Shown here in pieces: positions 7,262 to 16,243 of a DNA stretch of 64,000 nt. Made by a program: the position numbers and the translations under genes. Every line of letters begins with the position of its first letter. Positions within the stretch are counted from its first letter, which is position 1. The stretch is from Kineosporiaceae bacterium (lineage in GTDB: Bacteria; Actinomycetota; Actinomycetes; Actinomycetales; Kineosporiaceae): contig JADJPO010000004.1 of assembly GCA_016713225.1 (NCBI GenBank), forward strand, positions 248,001-312,000, read 5' to 3'. The notes below the pieces were generated by a model, which saw only the letters and a list, made by a program, of their open reading frames with translations, was not told the origin of the DNA and did not search any database.

Positions 7262-9376
7262 ATGCTGTTGGGCCGCAAGATCGCCATCTCTGGTTTCGTG
7301 GCCGTCCTGGTCGCCTCGACGGCGGTGGGTGGCGCCGCGGTCTGGCAGGCATCGTCCTTCAGCGACTCGGCCCGGATCGCCGTGGCGAGCGCCGCCGACC
7401 GGGATCTGGACCACATCACGAAGGGCGCGCGTGACCTCGTCCAGGCCCAGAACGACGCCGTCCAGCTCAAGGTGGACGGCGACCTGAAGGTGGCGCACGA
7501 CGTCCTGGCGCGGTCCGGACCTCCGTCGTTCGGACCGTCGCAGCGATGGGCTGCGACGGATCAGATCTCCAAGCAGGTGCGCTCGGTCAGCCTGCCCCGG
7601 ATGCGCTTCGGGTCGACCGAGCTGGGCCAGAACAGCAGCCCGCGCACCGCAACACCGATCGTGGACCGGGTCAAGACCCTGGTGGGCGGTGCGGCGACGG
7701 TGTTCCAGCGCATGAACGCGCGCGGCGACATGTTGCGGGTCGCGACCAACGTGATCACCACGAAGGGCGAGCGCGCGATCGGCACGTTCATCCCCGCCAC
7801 CACGGCTGCGGGAACGCCGAACCCCGTGATCGCCGCCCTGCTGGCCGGCAAGACCTACCGAGGATCGGCGTTCGTGGTCGATGCCTGGTACGTCGCCGCC
7901 TATGAGCCCATCACGAACGGGAAGGGGGAGGTCGTGGGCGCCCTGTTCGTCGGGCAGCGGCAGGAGTCGGTGCAGTCTCTGCGGAAGGCCTTGACGGAGA
8001 CCAGGGTGGGTGAGCGCGGGTTCGTCACGGTTCTGGCCGGTACCGGGGACGACGCCGGCCAGTGGGTGATGAGTCACAGCGGCGACCGCGACGGCCAGGC
8101 CGGCGAGCAGGAGCGGGACGCTGCCGGCCGGCCCTATGTCGCCGACATCCTCGCCGCAGCCCAGAAGCTCACGGCTGACCAGGTCACGACCGTGCACTAC
8201 CTGATCACGACGGACCAGGGAGTCGAGCCGGCGACCGCCCGGATCACCTACTACGCACCCTGGGACTGGGTCATCGTGGCCAACGCTCTCGACCAGGACT
8301 TCACGGCGGGGCTCAACGCCGAACTCGCGACCGAGCAGCGCCGTATGTTCGTCGCCATCGGCATCGCAGCCCTGATCATCGCCGCCCTGGGCGCCTTGGG
8401 TGCCCGGGCGTTCGCCTCGCGGATCACCGCAGGGTTGGGCCGGGTGACCCGAGCGCTGCACTCGCTGGCCGCTCGCGATGTCACCACCCAACTCGAGGTC
8501 ACCGGGACCGACGAGATCTCCGTCATGACCGGTGCCCTCAACGAGGCCGCCACGGGGATGCGCGCAGCAGTCACCTCGATGAGCAGCAGCACCGTGGTGC
8601 TGCAGCAGGCATCACGTGATCTGACCGACGTGTCGAGCCAGGTCGGCGCCGGTGCCGACCTGACGGCGACCCAATCTCGCGAAGCCGCGGCCGGCACCGC
8701 AGAACTCGCCGGCACGGTCTCGGCCGTTGCCACGGCTGCCGAGCGGATGACCTCGGCCATCGCCGAGATCGGCCGCAGCACTGACGAGGCGGCCGCCGTC
8801 GCGACCCAGGCGGTGACCACCGCGGTCGCCACCAACCAGTGCGTCTCGGCCCTCGGTGACAGCTCCGCCCAGATCGGCGAGGTGGTCAAGGTGATCACCG
8901 GGATTGCGGAACAAACCAATCTCTTGGCGCTCAACGCCACGATCGAGGCCGCCCGCGCCGGCGAATCGGGCAAGGGTTTCGCCGTCGTGGCCACCGAGGT
9001 GAAGGAGCTCGCCCACCAGACGGCCCAGGCCACCGAGAACATCGAACAGCAGATTGGCGCGCTGCAGACGGACTCCCTGGCGGCCGTCACGGCGATCACC
9101 GAGATCGTCGGCGTGATCACCCGGATCAGCGACCACCTCGCCTCGATCGCCGCCGCCGTCCAGGAACAGACGGCGACCACCCGCGAGCTGAACGAGCAGG
9201 TCGGTCAGGCAGCGGGTCTGGGTCGCTCCATTGCCGGCAGCCTCGAGACGGTTGCCGCCACGACAGACGAGGCCCGGCAGGCAGCCCGCACCGCCAGCGA
9301 GACGGCAGGCACCCTTGCCGAGGCCGCCAGCGGACTGCGGTCGACCGTCGACTCCTTCACGTTGACGTCGGACTGA
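7262..9376 (+). CDS. Methyl-accepting chemotaxis protein with Cache sensor
   Basis: The 704-residue transmembrane receptor has an N-terminal membrane helix (residues 5-27). A long extracytoplasmic region resembles the fused Cache_3/Cache_2 double sensor; VGERGFVTVLAG and YYAPWDWVIVANA are typical of its membrane-distal and membrane-proximal parts. A second membrane helix (about 362-382) is followed by HAMP. The signalling hairpin then carries the canonical tip ITGIAEQTNLLALNATIEAA and RAGESGKGFAVVATEVKELA. It is expected to control CheA activity in response to a small extracellular ligand. No che or flagellar genes are in the window, so it is an orphan receptor here. The ATG at 7262 is chosen because AGGAG lies just upstream. 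Confidence 0.94.
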   Translation: MLLGRKIAISGFVAVLVASTAVGGAAVWQASSFSDSARIAVASAADRDLDHITKGARDLVQAQNDAVQLKVDGDLKVAHDVLARSGPPSFGPSQRWAATDQISKQVRSVSLPRMRFGSTELGQNSSPRTATPIVDRVKTLVGGAATVFQRMNARGDMLRVATNVITTKGERAIGTFIPATTAAGTPNPVIAALLAGKTYRGSAFVVDAWYVAAYEPITNGKGEVVGALFVGQRQESVQSLRKALTETRVGERGFVTVLAGTGDDAGQWVMSHSGDRDGQAGEQERDAAGRPYVADILAAAQKLTADQVTTVHYLITTDQGVEPATARITYYAPWDWVIVANALDQDFTAGLNAELATEQRRMFVAIGIAALIIAALGALGARAFASRITAGLGRVTRALHSLAARDVTTQLEVTGTDEISVMTGALNEAATGMRAAVTSMSSSTVVLQQASRDLTDVSSQVGAGADLTATQSREAAAGTAELAGTVSAVATAAERMTSAIAEIGRSTDEAAAVATQAVTTAVATNQCVSALGDSSAQIGEVVKVITGIAEQTNLLALNATIEAARAGESGKGFAVVATEVKELAHQTAQATENIEQQIGALQTDSLAAVTAITEIVGVITRISDHLASIAAAVQEQTATTRELNEQVGQAAGLGRSIAGSLETVAATTDEARQAARTASETAGTLAEAASGLRSTVDSFTLTSD

Positions 9377-9403
9377 CGTCGCCTCGAGTGGGGACGAGTG
9401 CGC

Positions 9404-10372
9404 TCAGCCGACGGACTGCGTGGCGGCGTGGTCGTGGGCGCCGTGCGGCTCGATGTGGGTCTGCGCGTCGCATTCGGGCAGGGCCTCGGCCAGGGCTCGT
9501 TCGACCTCGTCGGCCAGCAGGTGACCGCGCACCACGGTCCAGTCCCCCGGCACGAGCACGGTCAGCGAGATGAACCGGTTGCGACCGGAGGCCCGGGTGC
9601 GCAAGCCGGCGAACGCGACATCGGCGGTGCGGTAGCGATCCAGCACCGATTCGATCGCCGCCAGGTCCTCGGCGGGCAGTGCGGCGTCCAGCAATGAGGT
9701 CACCGACTCCGAGACCAGCTTGTAGCCGGTGAACAGGATGTTCAGGCCCACCAGGATGGCCACGATCGGGTCGAGCCGCCCCCACCCGGTGACGACGACC
9801 AGCATCACCCCGACGATCACGCCGACCGAGGTCCAGACGTCGGTGAGCAGGTGCTTGCCGTCGGCCTCCAGCGCGGCCGACCGATGCGCCCGCCCGGCAC
9901 GGAGCAGCATCACGCCGACGACGCCGTTGATCACCGAGGCGACCGTCGAGATCACCAGGCCCAGGCCCAGGCTCTCGAGCTCTTGGGGGCGCATCAGCCG
10001 ATCGGCTGCCGCGAGCAGGATCAACGCCGCCGCCACGAAGATCATGACGCCTTCGACGCCCGCCGAGAAGTACTCCGCTTTCCCGTGGCCGAAGTGGTGG
10101 TTGTCGTCCGCCGGACGCGCCGCCACCCGCAGCGCGGTCAACGCCACGACGGCCGCCACCAGGTTCACCCCGGACTCGGCGGCGTCCGAGAGCAACCCCA
10201 CCGAGCCGGTGATCAGATACGCGCCGGACTTCAACGCGATGGTGAGCACCGCCGCGGCGATCGACCACCAGGCGAATCGGGTGAGCCGCACCGCCCCCTC
10301 GACCTCGTCGGGACCACCTGTCACTGCCGCGCCACGCACTGCCCCGCCACCCTCACCGAACGACACCGTCAC
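9404..10372 (-). CDS. Cation diffusion facilitator (metal efflux) protein
   Basis: The 322-residue protein belongs to the CDF family, which exports Zn2+, Fe2+ or other divalent metals in exchange for protons. Several membrane segments are visible. Metal-site motifs are LLSDAAESGVN in helix 2 and HLLTDVWTSVGV in helix 5, and the histidine-rich loop HHFGHGKAEYFSAG follows helix 2. The C-terminal cytoplasmic domain ends with histidines (HIEPHGAHDH). The GTG start overlaps the stop codon of the upstream oxidoreductase gene as GTGA (10369-10372), which indicates translational coupling. The exact metal cannot be inferred. Confidence 0.92.
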   Translation of the reverse strand: MTVSFGEGGGAVRGAAVTGGPDEVEGAVRLTRFAWWSIAAAVLTIALKSGAYLITGSVGLLSDAAESGVNLVAAVVALTALRVAARPADDNHHFGHGKAEYFSAGVEGVMIFVAAALILLAAADRLMRPQELESLGLGLVISTVASVINGVVGVMLLRAGRAHRSAALEADGKHLLTDVWTSVGVIVGVMLVVVTGWGRLDPIVAILVGLNILFTGYKLVSESVTSLLDAALPAEDLAAIESVLDRYRTADVAFAGLRTRASGRNRFISLTVLVPGDWTVVRGHLLADEVERALAEALPECDAQTHIEPHGAHDHAATQSVG

Positions 10373-11475
10373 CGAACCGAGACCTCGATCGAGTGCCACC
10401 CCGTCGCTCCGTCCGGGGCCACGGGAGCCTCCTCGCCAGTTTGCACCTGCCCGGTGGCGTCGATGGCCCGCACGGTCAACCGGTGGTCACCGGGGGTTGC
10501 ATCCCAGGTGAACGCCCACTGCCGCCAGGTGTCGACCCCGGGGACGGCCCCCAGCCGGGCCGGCTGCCACGCGCCGTCGTCGACACGCACCTCCACCCCG
10601 CGGATGCCGACGTGCGGCGACCAGGCCACCCCGCCGACGGCGATCCGGCCCGCCGTCAAGCGCGCACCGCCACGGGGGGCATCGATCCGTGAGGACAGTT
10701 TCACCGGGCCGTGATCGGACCAGCCCCGCGTCGACCAGAACGCCTTGGCCTTGTCGAACCGGGTGACCTCGAGGTCGACCACCCACTTGGTCGCCGAGAC
10801 GAACCCGTAGAGGCCGGGCACCACCATGCGCACCGGGAAGCCGTTGCGCTGTGGCAGCACCTCACGGTTCATGCCGATCGCGAACAGGGCGTCCCGTGAG
10901 TCGGTCAGCACCTCCAGCGGGGTGGACGCCGTCCAGCCGTCGAAGCTCTTGGAGAGCACCATGTCGGCCTCGGGGCTCGGCCCGGCCTCGGCGAGGATCG
11001 GAGCGATCCGGGTGCCGAGCCAGGCCGCGTTGCCCAGCAGGTCACCGCCGACCTCGTTGGACACACACGACAGGGTGATGTCGCGCTCGATCAGTGGTCG
11101 GGCGAGCAGCTGGGCATAGGTCAGGGTGATCTCACGCTCGACCATGCCGTGGATACGCAGGCTCCACCGCGCGGCGTCCAGACGAGGCAGCCCCCGGGTG
11201 GTGTCGATCTGGAAGAACTCCTCGTTCGGCACTCGAAACGGGCTGACCCCCGGGACACCGACCTCGACACCTTCGGGAAGCGTCGACGCGGCACTCGACG
11301 CCGGCGAGGGCAGCGCACTCTCGCTCGGGGGCGTGGCCCCACTCGGGACCCCGGCCCCGACACCGGGGGAACCACTGTCCGGGCCGGCGGAACATGCCCC
11401 GAGCGTGAGAGCGCCACCCAATCCCAGTCCGGCGCCGAGCAGTGCGCGCCGGCGAGGCTCCCGCGGTTCGGTCAC
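10369..11475 (-). CDS. Exported sulfite-oxidase-family molybdopterin enzyme (lipoprotein)
   Basis: The 368-residue protein starts with a twin-arginine-like leader (RRRALLGAGLGLGG) ending in a lipobox LGAC, so it is probably Tat-exported and lipid-anchored. A Ser/Pro-rich linker (about 30-70) follows. The molybdopterin-binding sulfite oxidase domain has the Mo-ligand cysteine in the motif LSCVSNEVGG. The C-terminal Mo-co dimerisation domain (about 255-368) begins near PVKLSSRIDAPRGG. Unlike many actinobacterial relatives it has no N-terminal transmembrane bundle. The substrate is unknown. It is translationally coupled to the downstream metal-efflux gene, a functional link that the sequence suggests but does not explain. 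Confidence 0.88.
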   Translation of the reverse strand: MTEPREPRRRALLGAGLGLGGALTLGACSAGPDSGSPGVGAGVPSGATPPSESALPSPASSAASTLPEGVEVGVPGVSPFRVPNEEFFQIDTTRGLPRLDAARWSLRIHGMVEREITLTYAQLLARPLIERDITLSCVSNEVGGDLLGNAAWLGTRIAPILAEAGPSPEADMVLSKSFDGWTASTPLEVLTDSRDALFAIGMNREVLPQRNGFPVRMVVPGLYGFVSATKWVVDLEVTRFDKAKAFWSTRGWSDHGPVKLSSRIDAPRGGARLTAGRIAVGGVAWSPHVGIRGVEVRVDDGAWQPARLGAVPGVDTWRQWAFTWDATPGDHRLTVRAIDATGQVQTGEEAPVAPDGATGWHSIEVSVR

Positions 11476-11481
11476 GATGTC

Positions 11482-12093
11482 TCAGACCAGCTCTCGCACA
11501 GAGGCCACCAATGCCCGGAAGGCCTCGCCACGGTGGCTGATCGCGTCCTTCTCGGCCGGCGCCATCTCGGCCGAGGTACGCGTGCCGCCGTCCGGAACGA
11601 AGATCGGATCGTAGCCGAACCCGTTCTCGCCCAAGGGTTTGCGGTTGAGTCGCCCACGCATTTGACCTTCCACCACCCGCTCGGTGCCGTCCGGCAACGC
11701 CAACGCCGCAGCGCAGGCGAAGTGCGCGCCACGGTGCTCGTCGCCGACATCGGACAGTTGGGCGAGCAACAACTCGAGGTTCGCGACGTCATCACCGTGC
11801 CGGCCCGACCATCGTGCGCTGAACACCCCTGGAGCGCCACCCAGAACATCGACACACAAACCGGAGTCGTCGGCCACGGCGGCCAGACCGGTGGCTCGTG
11901 CCACCGCATGGGCCTTGAGCAGGGCGTTGGCGGCAAAGGTCACCCCGGTCTCGGGCACCTCCGCCACCTCGGGGAAGGCCGACATGTCGAGCACCTCGAC
12001 CTCCAGCCCCGCCTCGACCAGGATCCGGCGCAACTCGGCCACCTTGTGCAGGTTGTGGGTGGCCAACACGATGCGCCGTCCGACCACGCTCAT
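11482..12093 (-). CDS. rdgB: XTP/dITP diphosphatase (RdgB/HAM1 family)
   Basis: The 203-residue house-cleaning enzyme hydrolyses non-canonical purine triphosphates (XTP, dITP, ITP) to monophosphates, keeping them out of DNA and RNA. Hallmarks are the N-terminal VLATHNLHKVAEL, FAANALLKAHAV, VADDSGLCVDVLGGAPGVFSAR, and the conserved GFGYDPIFVP and EKDAISHRGEA. Its ATG overlaps the stop codon of the RNase PH gene (ATGA at 12090-12093). This rph-rdgB order is common in actinobacteria and implies one transcript. Confidence 0.96.
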   Translation of the reverse strand: MSVVGRRIVLATHNLHKVAELRRILVEAGLEVEVLDMSAFPEVAEVPETGVTFAANALLKAHAVARATGLAAVADDSGLCVDVLGGAPGVFSARWSGRHGDDVANLELLLAQLSDVGDEHRGAHFACAAALALPDGTERVVEGQMRGRLNRKPLGENGFGYDPIFVPDGGTRTSAEMAPAEKDAISHRGEAFRALVASVRELV

Positions 12094-12848
12094 CGATCGA
12101 GCGCCTCACGCTGCAGCCTGGTGAGTTCGGCACAGCCACCCAGGGCCAGGTCGAGCAGGGCATCGAGTTCGGCGCGGTCGAACGGCGCGCCCTCGGCGGT
12201 GCCCTGCACCTCGACGAACGTGCCGGCACCGGTGGCGACCACGTTCATGTCGGTCTCGGCGCGCACGTCCTCCTCGTAACACAGGTCGAGCACCGGAACC
12301 CCGCCCACGACGCCCACGCTGACCGCGGCCACCGACCCGATCAGCGGCGTCGCGCCGGCCTTCACGATGCCCTTGCCCTTGGCCCAGGAGATGGCATCGG
12401 CGAGGGCGACGAACGCACCCGTGATGGCAGCAGTGCGGGTTCCGCCGTCCGCCTGCAGCACATCGCAGTCGAGCTTGATGACGTTCTCGCCCAACGCCTT
12501 GGTGTCGACCACGGCCCGCAACGAGCGGCCGATCAGGCGCGAGATCTCGTGGGTGCGCCCGCCGATCCTGCCGCGCACCGACTCACGGTCGCCGCGGGTG
12601 TTGGTGGCTCGGGGCAGCATCGCGTACTCGGCGGTCACCCAGCCCTTGCCCTTACCCTTCAGCCACCGCGGCACACCCTCTTCGAAGCTCGCGGCGCACA
12701 GCACCCGGGTACGGCCGAACTCGACCAGCACGCTGCCCTCGGCATGGTCGAGCCAGTTGCGGGTGATGGTCACCGGACGGAGCTGATCAGGGGTGCGACC
12801 GTCGGCGCGCGCGCCGGGCCGAGCATCGGAGGTTGCAGGATTCGCCAT
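12090..12848 (-). CDS. rph: Ribonuclease PH
   Basis: The 252-residue phosphorolytic 3'-5' exoribonuclease trims tRNA precursors. It shows the family signatures RADGRTPDQLRPV, GSVLVEFGRTRVLCAAS, GKGWVTAEYAMLPRATNTR (the catalytic region), GRIGGRTHEISRLIGRSLRAV and the phosphate-binding QADGGTRTAAITGAFVAL. I start the gene at the ATG ending at 12848, giving MANPATSDARPG; the longer frame upstream lacks family similarity. It is the first gene of a minus-strand run leading into rdgB. Confidence 0.96.
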   Translation of the reverse strand: MANPATSDARPGARADGRTPDQLRPVTITRNWLDHAEGSVLVEFGRTRVLCAASFEEGVPRWLKGKGKGWVTAEYAMLPRATNTRGDRESVRGRIGGRTHEISRLIGRSLRAVVDTKALGENVIKLDCDVLQADGGTRTAAITGAFVALADAISWAKGKGIVKAGATPLIGSVAAVSVGVVGGVPVLDLCYEEDVRAETDMNVVATGAGTFVEVQGTAEGAPFDRAELDALLDLALGGCAELTRLQREALDR

Positions 12849-12969
12849 GACGGCGAGCCTATGCGACACCCCCGACAACACCCGCACCCCGCACGAATAC
12901 CCCCGATACTCACCGCGCGTGGGCGGTTGTCCACCGTGCCCCGCCACCGTGCCCTGTCTCGGGACCGAT

Positions 12970-13025
12970 GTGCACGGATTGCATGATCACCAAGGAATTG
13001 TGCACGGATTGCATGATCACCGAGG
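12970..13025. repeat. Palindromic intergenic repeat (family copy 2, direct pair)
   Basis: Two direct copies of the 26-base repeat unit lie at 12970-12995 and 13000-13025 with a 30-base period. Both contain the core GTGCACGGATTGCATGATC. Unlike the first locus, the copies point the same way, so they do not form one hairpin. They lie between the metallo-hydrolase stop codon and the RNase PH start, and neither reading frame uses them. Confidence 0.85.
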
Positions 13026-13052
13026 AGTGTGGCGGGGGGACTCACACGAGGG

Positions 13053-13844
13053 CTATGGCAGGTCGACGACCTTCCCCGGTTTGGCGACGTCCACCGGGCC
13101 CGAGAACACCTCGCGCGCCTCGGCGGCCACGACCTCCGGATCGGTCCAGATCGGCTGGTGGGTCAGCAGCAGCGCCTTGGCGCCGGCCTCTCGCGCGGTC
13201 TCGCCCGCACGCCGCCCGGTGAGGTGGATCCCGCGCTCGTGGTCTCGTCCCTCGACGAACGAGGCCTCGGCCAGCAGCAGGTCGGCGCCGGCCGACAACT
13301 CGGTCAACGCCTCACAGGCATCGGTGTCGCCGCTGTAGGTCAGCACCGCGCCACCCGCCTCGACCCGCAGCCCGAACGCCTCGATCGGGTGCTGTACCCG
13401 CCGCGGGGTGATGGTGAACGGCCCGATCGTCACCGGCTCACCCTCGACGAGGGTGTAGCCGTCGTAGGTCAGCGACAGCGAACCCTTCTCGTGCTTGCCG
13501 TAGGCCCGCTCCAGCCGACGCAGCGTACCGGCGGGGCCGTACACCGGCATCCGGTGCGCCCGGGTGCCCTCGGGGTGGTAGCGGAAGGCCACGTACAGCC
13601 CGCACAGGTCCAGGCAGTGGTCGGGGTGCAGGTGAGAGAGCACCACCGCATCCAGGTCGTCCAGAGCGATGTAGCTCTGCAGCGGGCCGAGCGCCCCGTT
13701 GCCGAAGTCGAGGGCGACCCGCCAGCGCAGCCCGCGGTCGTCGTCCGCCTCGATCAGATAGCAGGACGCCGCCGAGCCCGGTGCGGGGAAGGACCCCGAA
13801 CACCCCACGATGGTCAGCCGCATCCCGGTGATCGACTCGCTCAC
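13053..13844 (-). CDS. MBL-fold metallo-hydrolase (RNase Z-like)
   Basis: The 263-residue protein has the metallo-beta-lactamase fold. The metal-binding signature HLHPDHCLDL follows VVLSH, and further ligands occur in SGDTDAC and LLTHQP. Its length and the sequence MRLTIVGCSGSFPAPGSAASCYLIEA fit the RNase Z/cyclic-nucleotide-phosphodiesterase-like branch seen next to murI and rph-rdgB in actinobacteria. The actual substrate is unproven. The ATG overlaps the glutamate racemase stop (13841-13844), so the two are probably translated together. Confidence 0.88.
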   Translation of the reverse strand: MSESITGMRLTIVGCSGSFPAPGSAASCYLIEADDDRGLRWRVALDFGNGALGPLQSYIALDDLDAVVLSHLHPDHCLDLCGLYVAFRYHPEGTRAHRMPVYGPAGTLRRLERAYGKHEKGSLSLTYDGYTLVEGEPVTIGPFTITPRRVQHPIEAFGLRVEAGGAVLTYSGDTDACEALTELSAGADLLLAEASFVEGRDHERGIHLTGRRAGETAREAGAKALLLTHQPIWTDPEVVAAEAREVFSGPVDVAKPGKVVDLP

Positions 13845-14695
13845 GCGAACACCCCCACCTGCTCGACCACCGCCACCTCCGGCCCGAGAAAGCGCCGTGC
13901 CAGCCGGGCGAAGGGTTCCGCCGGGCCGGTTGCCAGGAAGCGGTGCACCGGTTCGGGCGCTGCGACGTCCCGTGCGAGGCCTTCGGCCATCAGCGTGCGG
14001 TAGACGTCCTTGGCGGTCTCCTCTGCACTGGAGACGAGCGTGACGTCATTGCCCATGACATAGGAGATCACGCCGGTGAGCAGCGGGTAATGGGTACAGC
14101 CCAACACCAGGGTGTCGACCCCGGCCTCACGTACCGGATCGAGGTACTCGTGTGCCACCGCCAGCAGCTCCTCCCCCGCGGTCACTCCAGCCTCGACGAA
14201 CTCGACGAACCGCGGGCAGGCCCGCGTGGTCAACTGCAGGTGCGGCGCGGCGGCGAAGGCGTCCTCGTAGGCCCGGCTGGTGATGGTGGCCCGGGTGCCG
14301 ATCACGCCCACCGCCCCGCTGCGGCTGGCTGCCACCGCGCGGCGTACCGCCGGCGCGATCACCTCGATCACCGGCACGGCGTACCGCTCGCGGGCATCGC
14401 GCAGGGTGGCCGCGCTGGCCGAGTTGCAGGCGATCACCAGCATCTTGACCCCGACCTCGACCAGGTGGTCCATCACATCGAGGGCATGGGCTCTCACCTG
14501 GGCGATCGGCAGTGGCCCGTAGGGACCGTGGGCGGTGTCGCCGACGTAGAGCACCCCCTCGTGCGGCAACTGGTCCAGGACGGCGCGCGCCACGGTGAGC
14601 CCACCCACCCCCGAGTCGAGGATGCCGATCGGGGCATCGGCGCGATCAGCCTGCACGGGGACGAGCGTAATGGGCGCTGCACCGGTGCGGCTCAC
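13841..14695 (-). CDS. murI: Glutamate racemase
   Basis: The protein converts L-glutamate to D-glutamate for peptidoglycan. Both catalytic cysteines are visible in their conserved settings, ACNSASAATL and LGCTHYPLL. The N-terminal substrate loop is PIGILDSGVGGLTVARAVL, followed by YVGDTAHGPYG. The longest form starts at a GTG (14695, 284 residues). A second GTG at 14656, giving VQADRADAPIGIL, brings the length closer to the usual family size and may be the real start. It is the lead gene of a racemase/metallo-hydrolase pair. Confidence 0.95.
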   Translation of the reverse strand: MSRTGAAPITLVPVQADRADAPIGILDSGVGGLTVARAVLDQLPHEGVLYVGDTAHGPYGPLPIAQVRAHALDVMDHLVEVGVKMLVIACNSASAATLRDARERYAVPVIEVIAPAVRRAVAASRSGAVGVIGTRATITSRAYEDAFAAAPHLQLTTRACPRFVEFVEAGVTAGEELLAVAHEYLDPVREAGVDTLVLGCTHYPLLTGVISYVMGNDVTLVSSAEETAKDVYRTLMAEGLARDVAAPEPVHRFLATGPAEPFARLARRFLGPEVAVVEQVGVFA

Positions 14696-15348
14696 AACAG
14701 CGGGGTTCGCGGGCGTGGCCAGGTAGACCGGCGGGCACCAGGACGGCGGCCACGACGTTGACCACCGGCGCCTGGTTCGGGCGGAACAGGTTCGAGAAGA
14801 TCCACACCGGCAGGGTCTGCAGCCCGGCGCTGATCGTGAACTGGGTGACCACGATCTCGTCGAAGCTCAACCCAGGGAGCGGCGAGGGACGAAGGTCTGC
14901 AGCAGGTTCGCGCCCAGGTCGGCGGACGCCTCCTCGAGGGTGGTACCGGTACGCCGCAGCCGGGCCGCCGTTGTTGTAGGGCCCCCGACCGTCAGGGAAG
15001 CCCAGCGGGATGCCCCCGCGGCGAACGCCGAGTTCAGCGGCCGGTCACGATGCCGGGCAACGCGTCGGCAGCACCACCAGCGGTGGACCGTCCCGGGCCC
15101 GAACCACGAGTACGGGGGCGGCCATGGTTCCCAGCACCAAGGCCGGGCGCCGGGCGGGGGGCCCGCACGCCCTCGTTGGCCGCGGCCCGCGACCACCACT
15201 GCAGCGTGAGACCGCGTGGCGGCCAACCGAAGACCTTCGAGGGATTGAAGGCATTGATCAGGACGACGAGCAGCGGCAAGTAGATCACCGCGAGTCCGGC
15301 CACGGTGGCCGCCAGCACCAGGGATCGCGCCCTGGACGAGAAGATCAC
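14646..15348 (-). pseudogene. potC: Polyamine-type ABC permease PotC, multiply frameshifted
   Basis: Fragments in three frames match the second permease of spermidine/putrescine ABC transporters. They are an N-terminal membrane segment (AGLAVIYLPLLVVLINAF, NPSKVFGWPPRGLTLQWW), then ALVLGTMAA, LPGIVTG, LNSAFAA, the EAA-like loop RLRRTGTTLEEASADLGANLLQTF, and SFDEIVVTQFTISAG. The pieces are in the right order, but they are joined by several indels and some loss, notably near 15000 and 15200. No single frame codes for the protein. The expected start is a GTG overlapping the PotB stop. Either the gene is decaying or the assembly is poor here. Confidence 0.75.
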
Positions 15349-16243
15349 AGGTTCTCCAGGGCGCCAGTGCGACGGACCAGGGCGAGATAGAGCAGGACGG
15401 CGGCCACCGGGAACATGGCGGTCGCAGCCGCGAACGGCAGGTTGCCGGCCACCCCGATGTTGTCGTAGATCACGTTGGCGATCATCTGGGTGCTGCCGCC
15501 CACGATCTTGACGGTGATGTAGTCGCCCAGGGTGAGCGAGAAGGTGAAGATCGACCCCGCCACGATCGAGGGGAACAGCAAGGGCAGCACCACCGAGCGC
15601 AGGGTTCTGCCGGCCTGCGCCCCCAGGTCGGAGGATGCCTCGAGCAGAGCCCGGGATCCGTTCCAACCCGGTCACCACCGGCAGCACCATGTACGGCAAC
15701 CACAGGTAGGCCAGCGTCATGGTGGTGGCCACCACGCCGAACCCCGGCCCGTGGCCGCCGAGCGGATGCAGCATCCAGTTCAGGACGCCGTCCTGGGCCA
15801 GCATCGTGCGCCAGGCGTAGGCCTTGACCAGATAGCTGGCCCACAGTGGCGTGATGACCAGCGCCAACAGCAACCGGCGGGCCCGAACCCCGGCCAGCTT
15901 GGCGATGTAGAACGCCATCGGCAGCGCGATCAGGGCATCGATGACCGTGACCGCCACCGCGATCCCCAGCGTGCGCAGCGCCACCACCCGGTAGACCGGC
16001 GTCCGGACCAACTCGACGAAGTTCGCCAGCGAGAACGAGCGATCCAGGACGGCGGCGAAGCCGCTGGTGTCCAGGCGCCAGAACGCGGTGACGAACATGA
16101 CCGCGAGCGAGCCGAGATAGACCACCACCAGCCAGAGCATGGGCACCGACAGCAAGCCCGCCAGCCGCAGCCGCGCCGGTGCAGGACGGCGGACACTCGG
16201 GCGGCGGCTGACACGTGCTGGGCCTGCTGGGGTGCTGGGTCAC
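15345..16243 (-). pseudogene. potB: Polyamine-type ABC permease PotB, two frameshifts
   Basis: Most of the first permease is readable: VPMLWLVVVYLGSLAVMFVT, membrane segments through LVITPLWASYLVKAYAWR, then a frame change near 15650 in front of the EAA loop (LLEASSDLGAQAGRTLRSV), continuing VVLPLLFPSIVAGSIFTFSL. The natural start is a GTG that overlaps the PotD stop as GTGA (16240-16243). The first codons (VTQHPSRPST) are out of frame with the rest, so a second single-base indel lies near 16210. One base restored at each point gives a full-length permease, so sequencing error is as likely as true inactivation. Confidence 0.75.
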
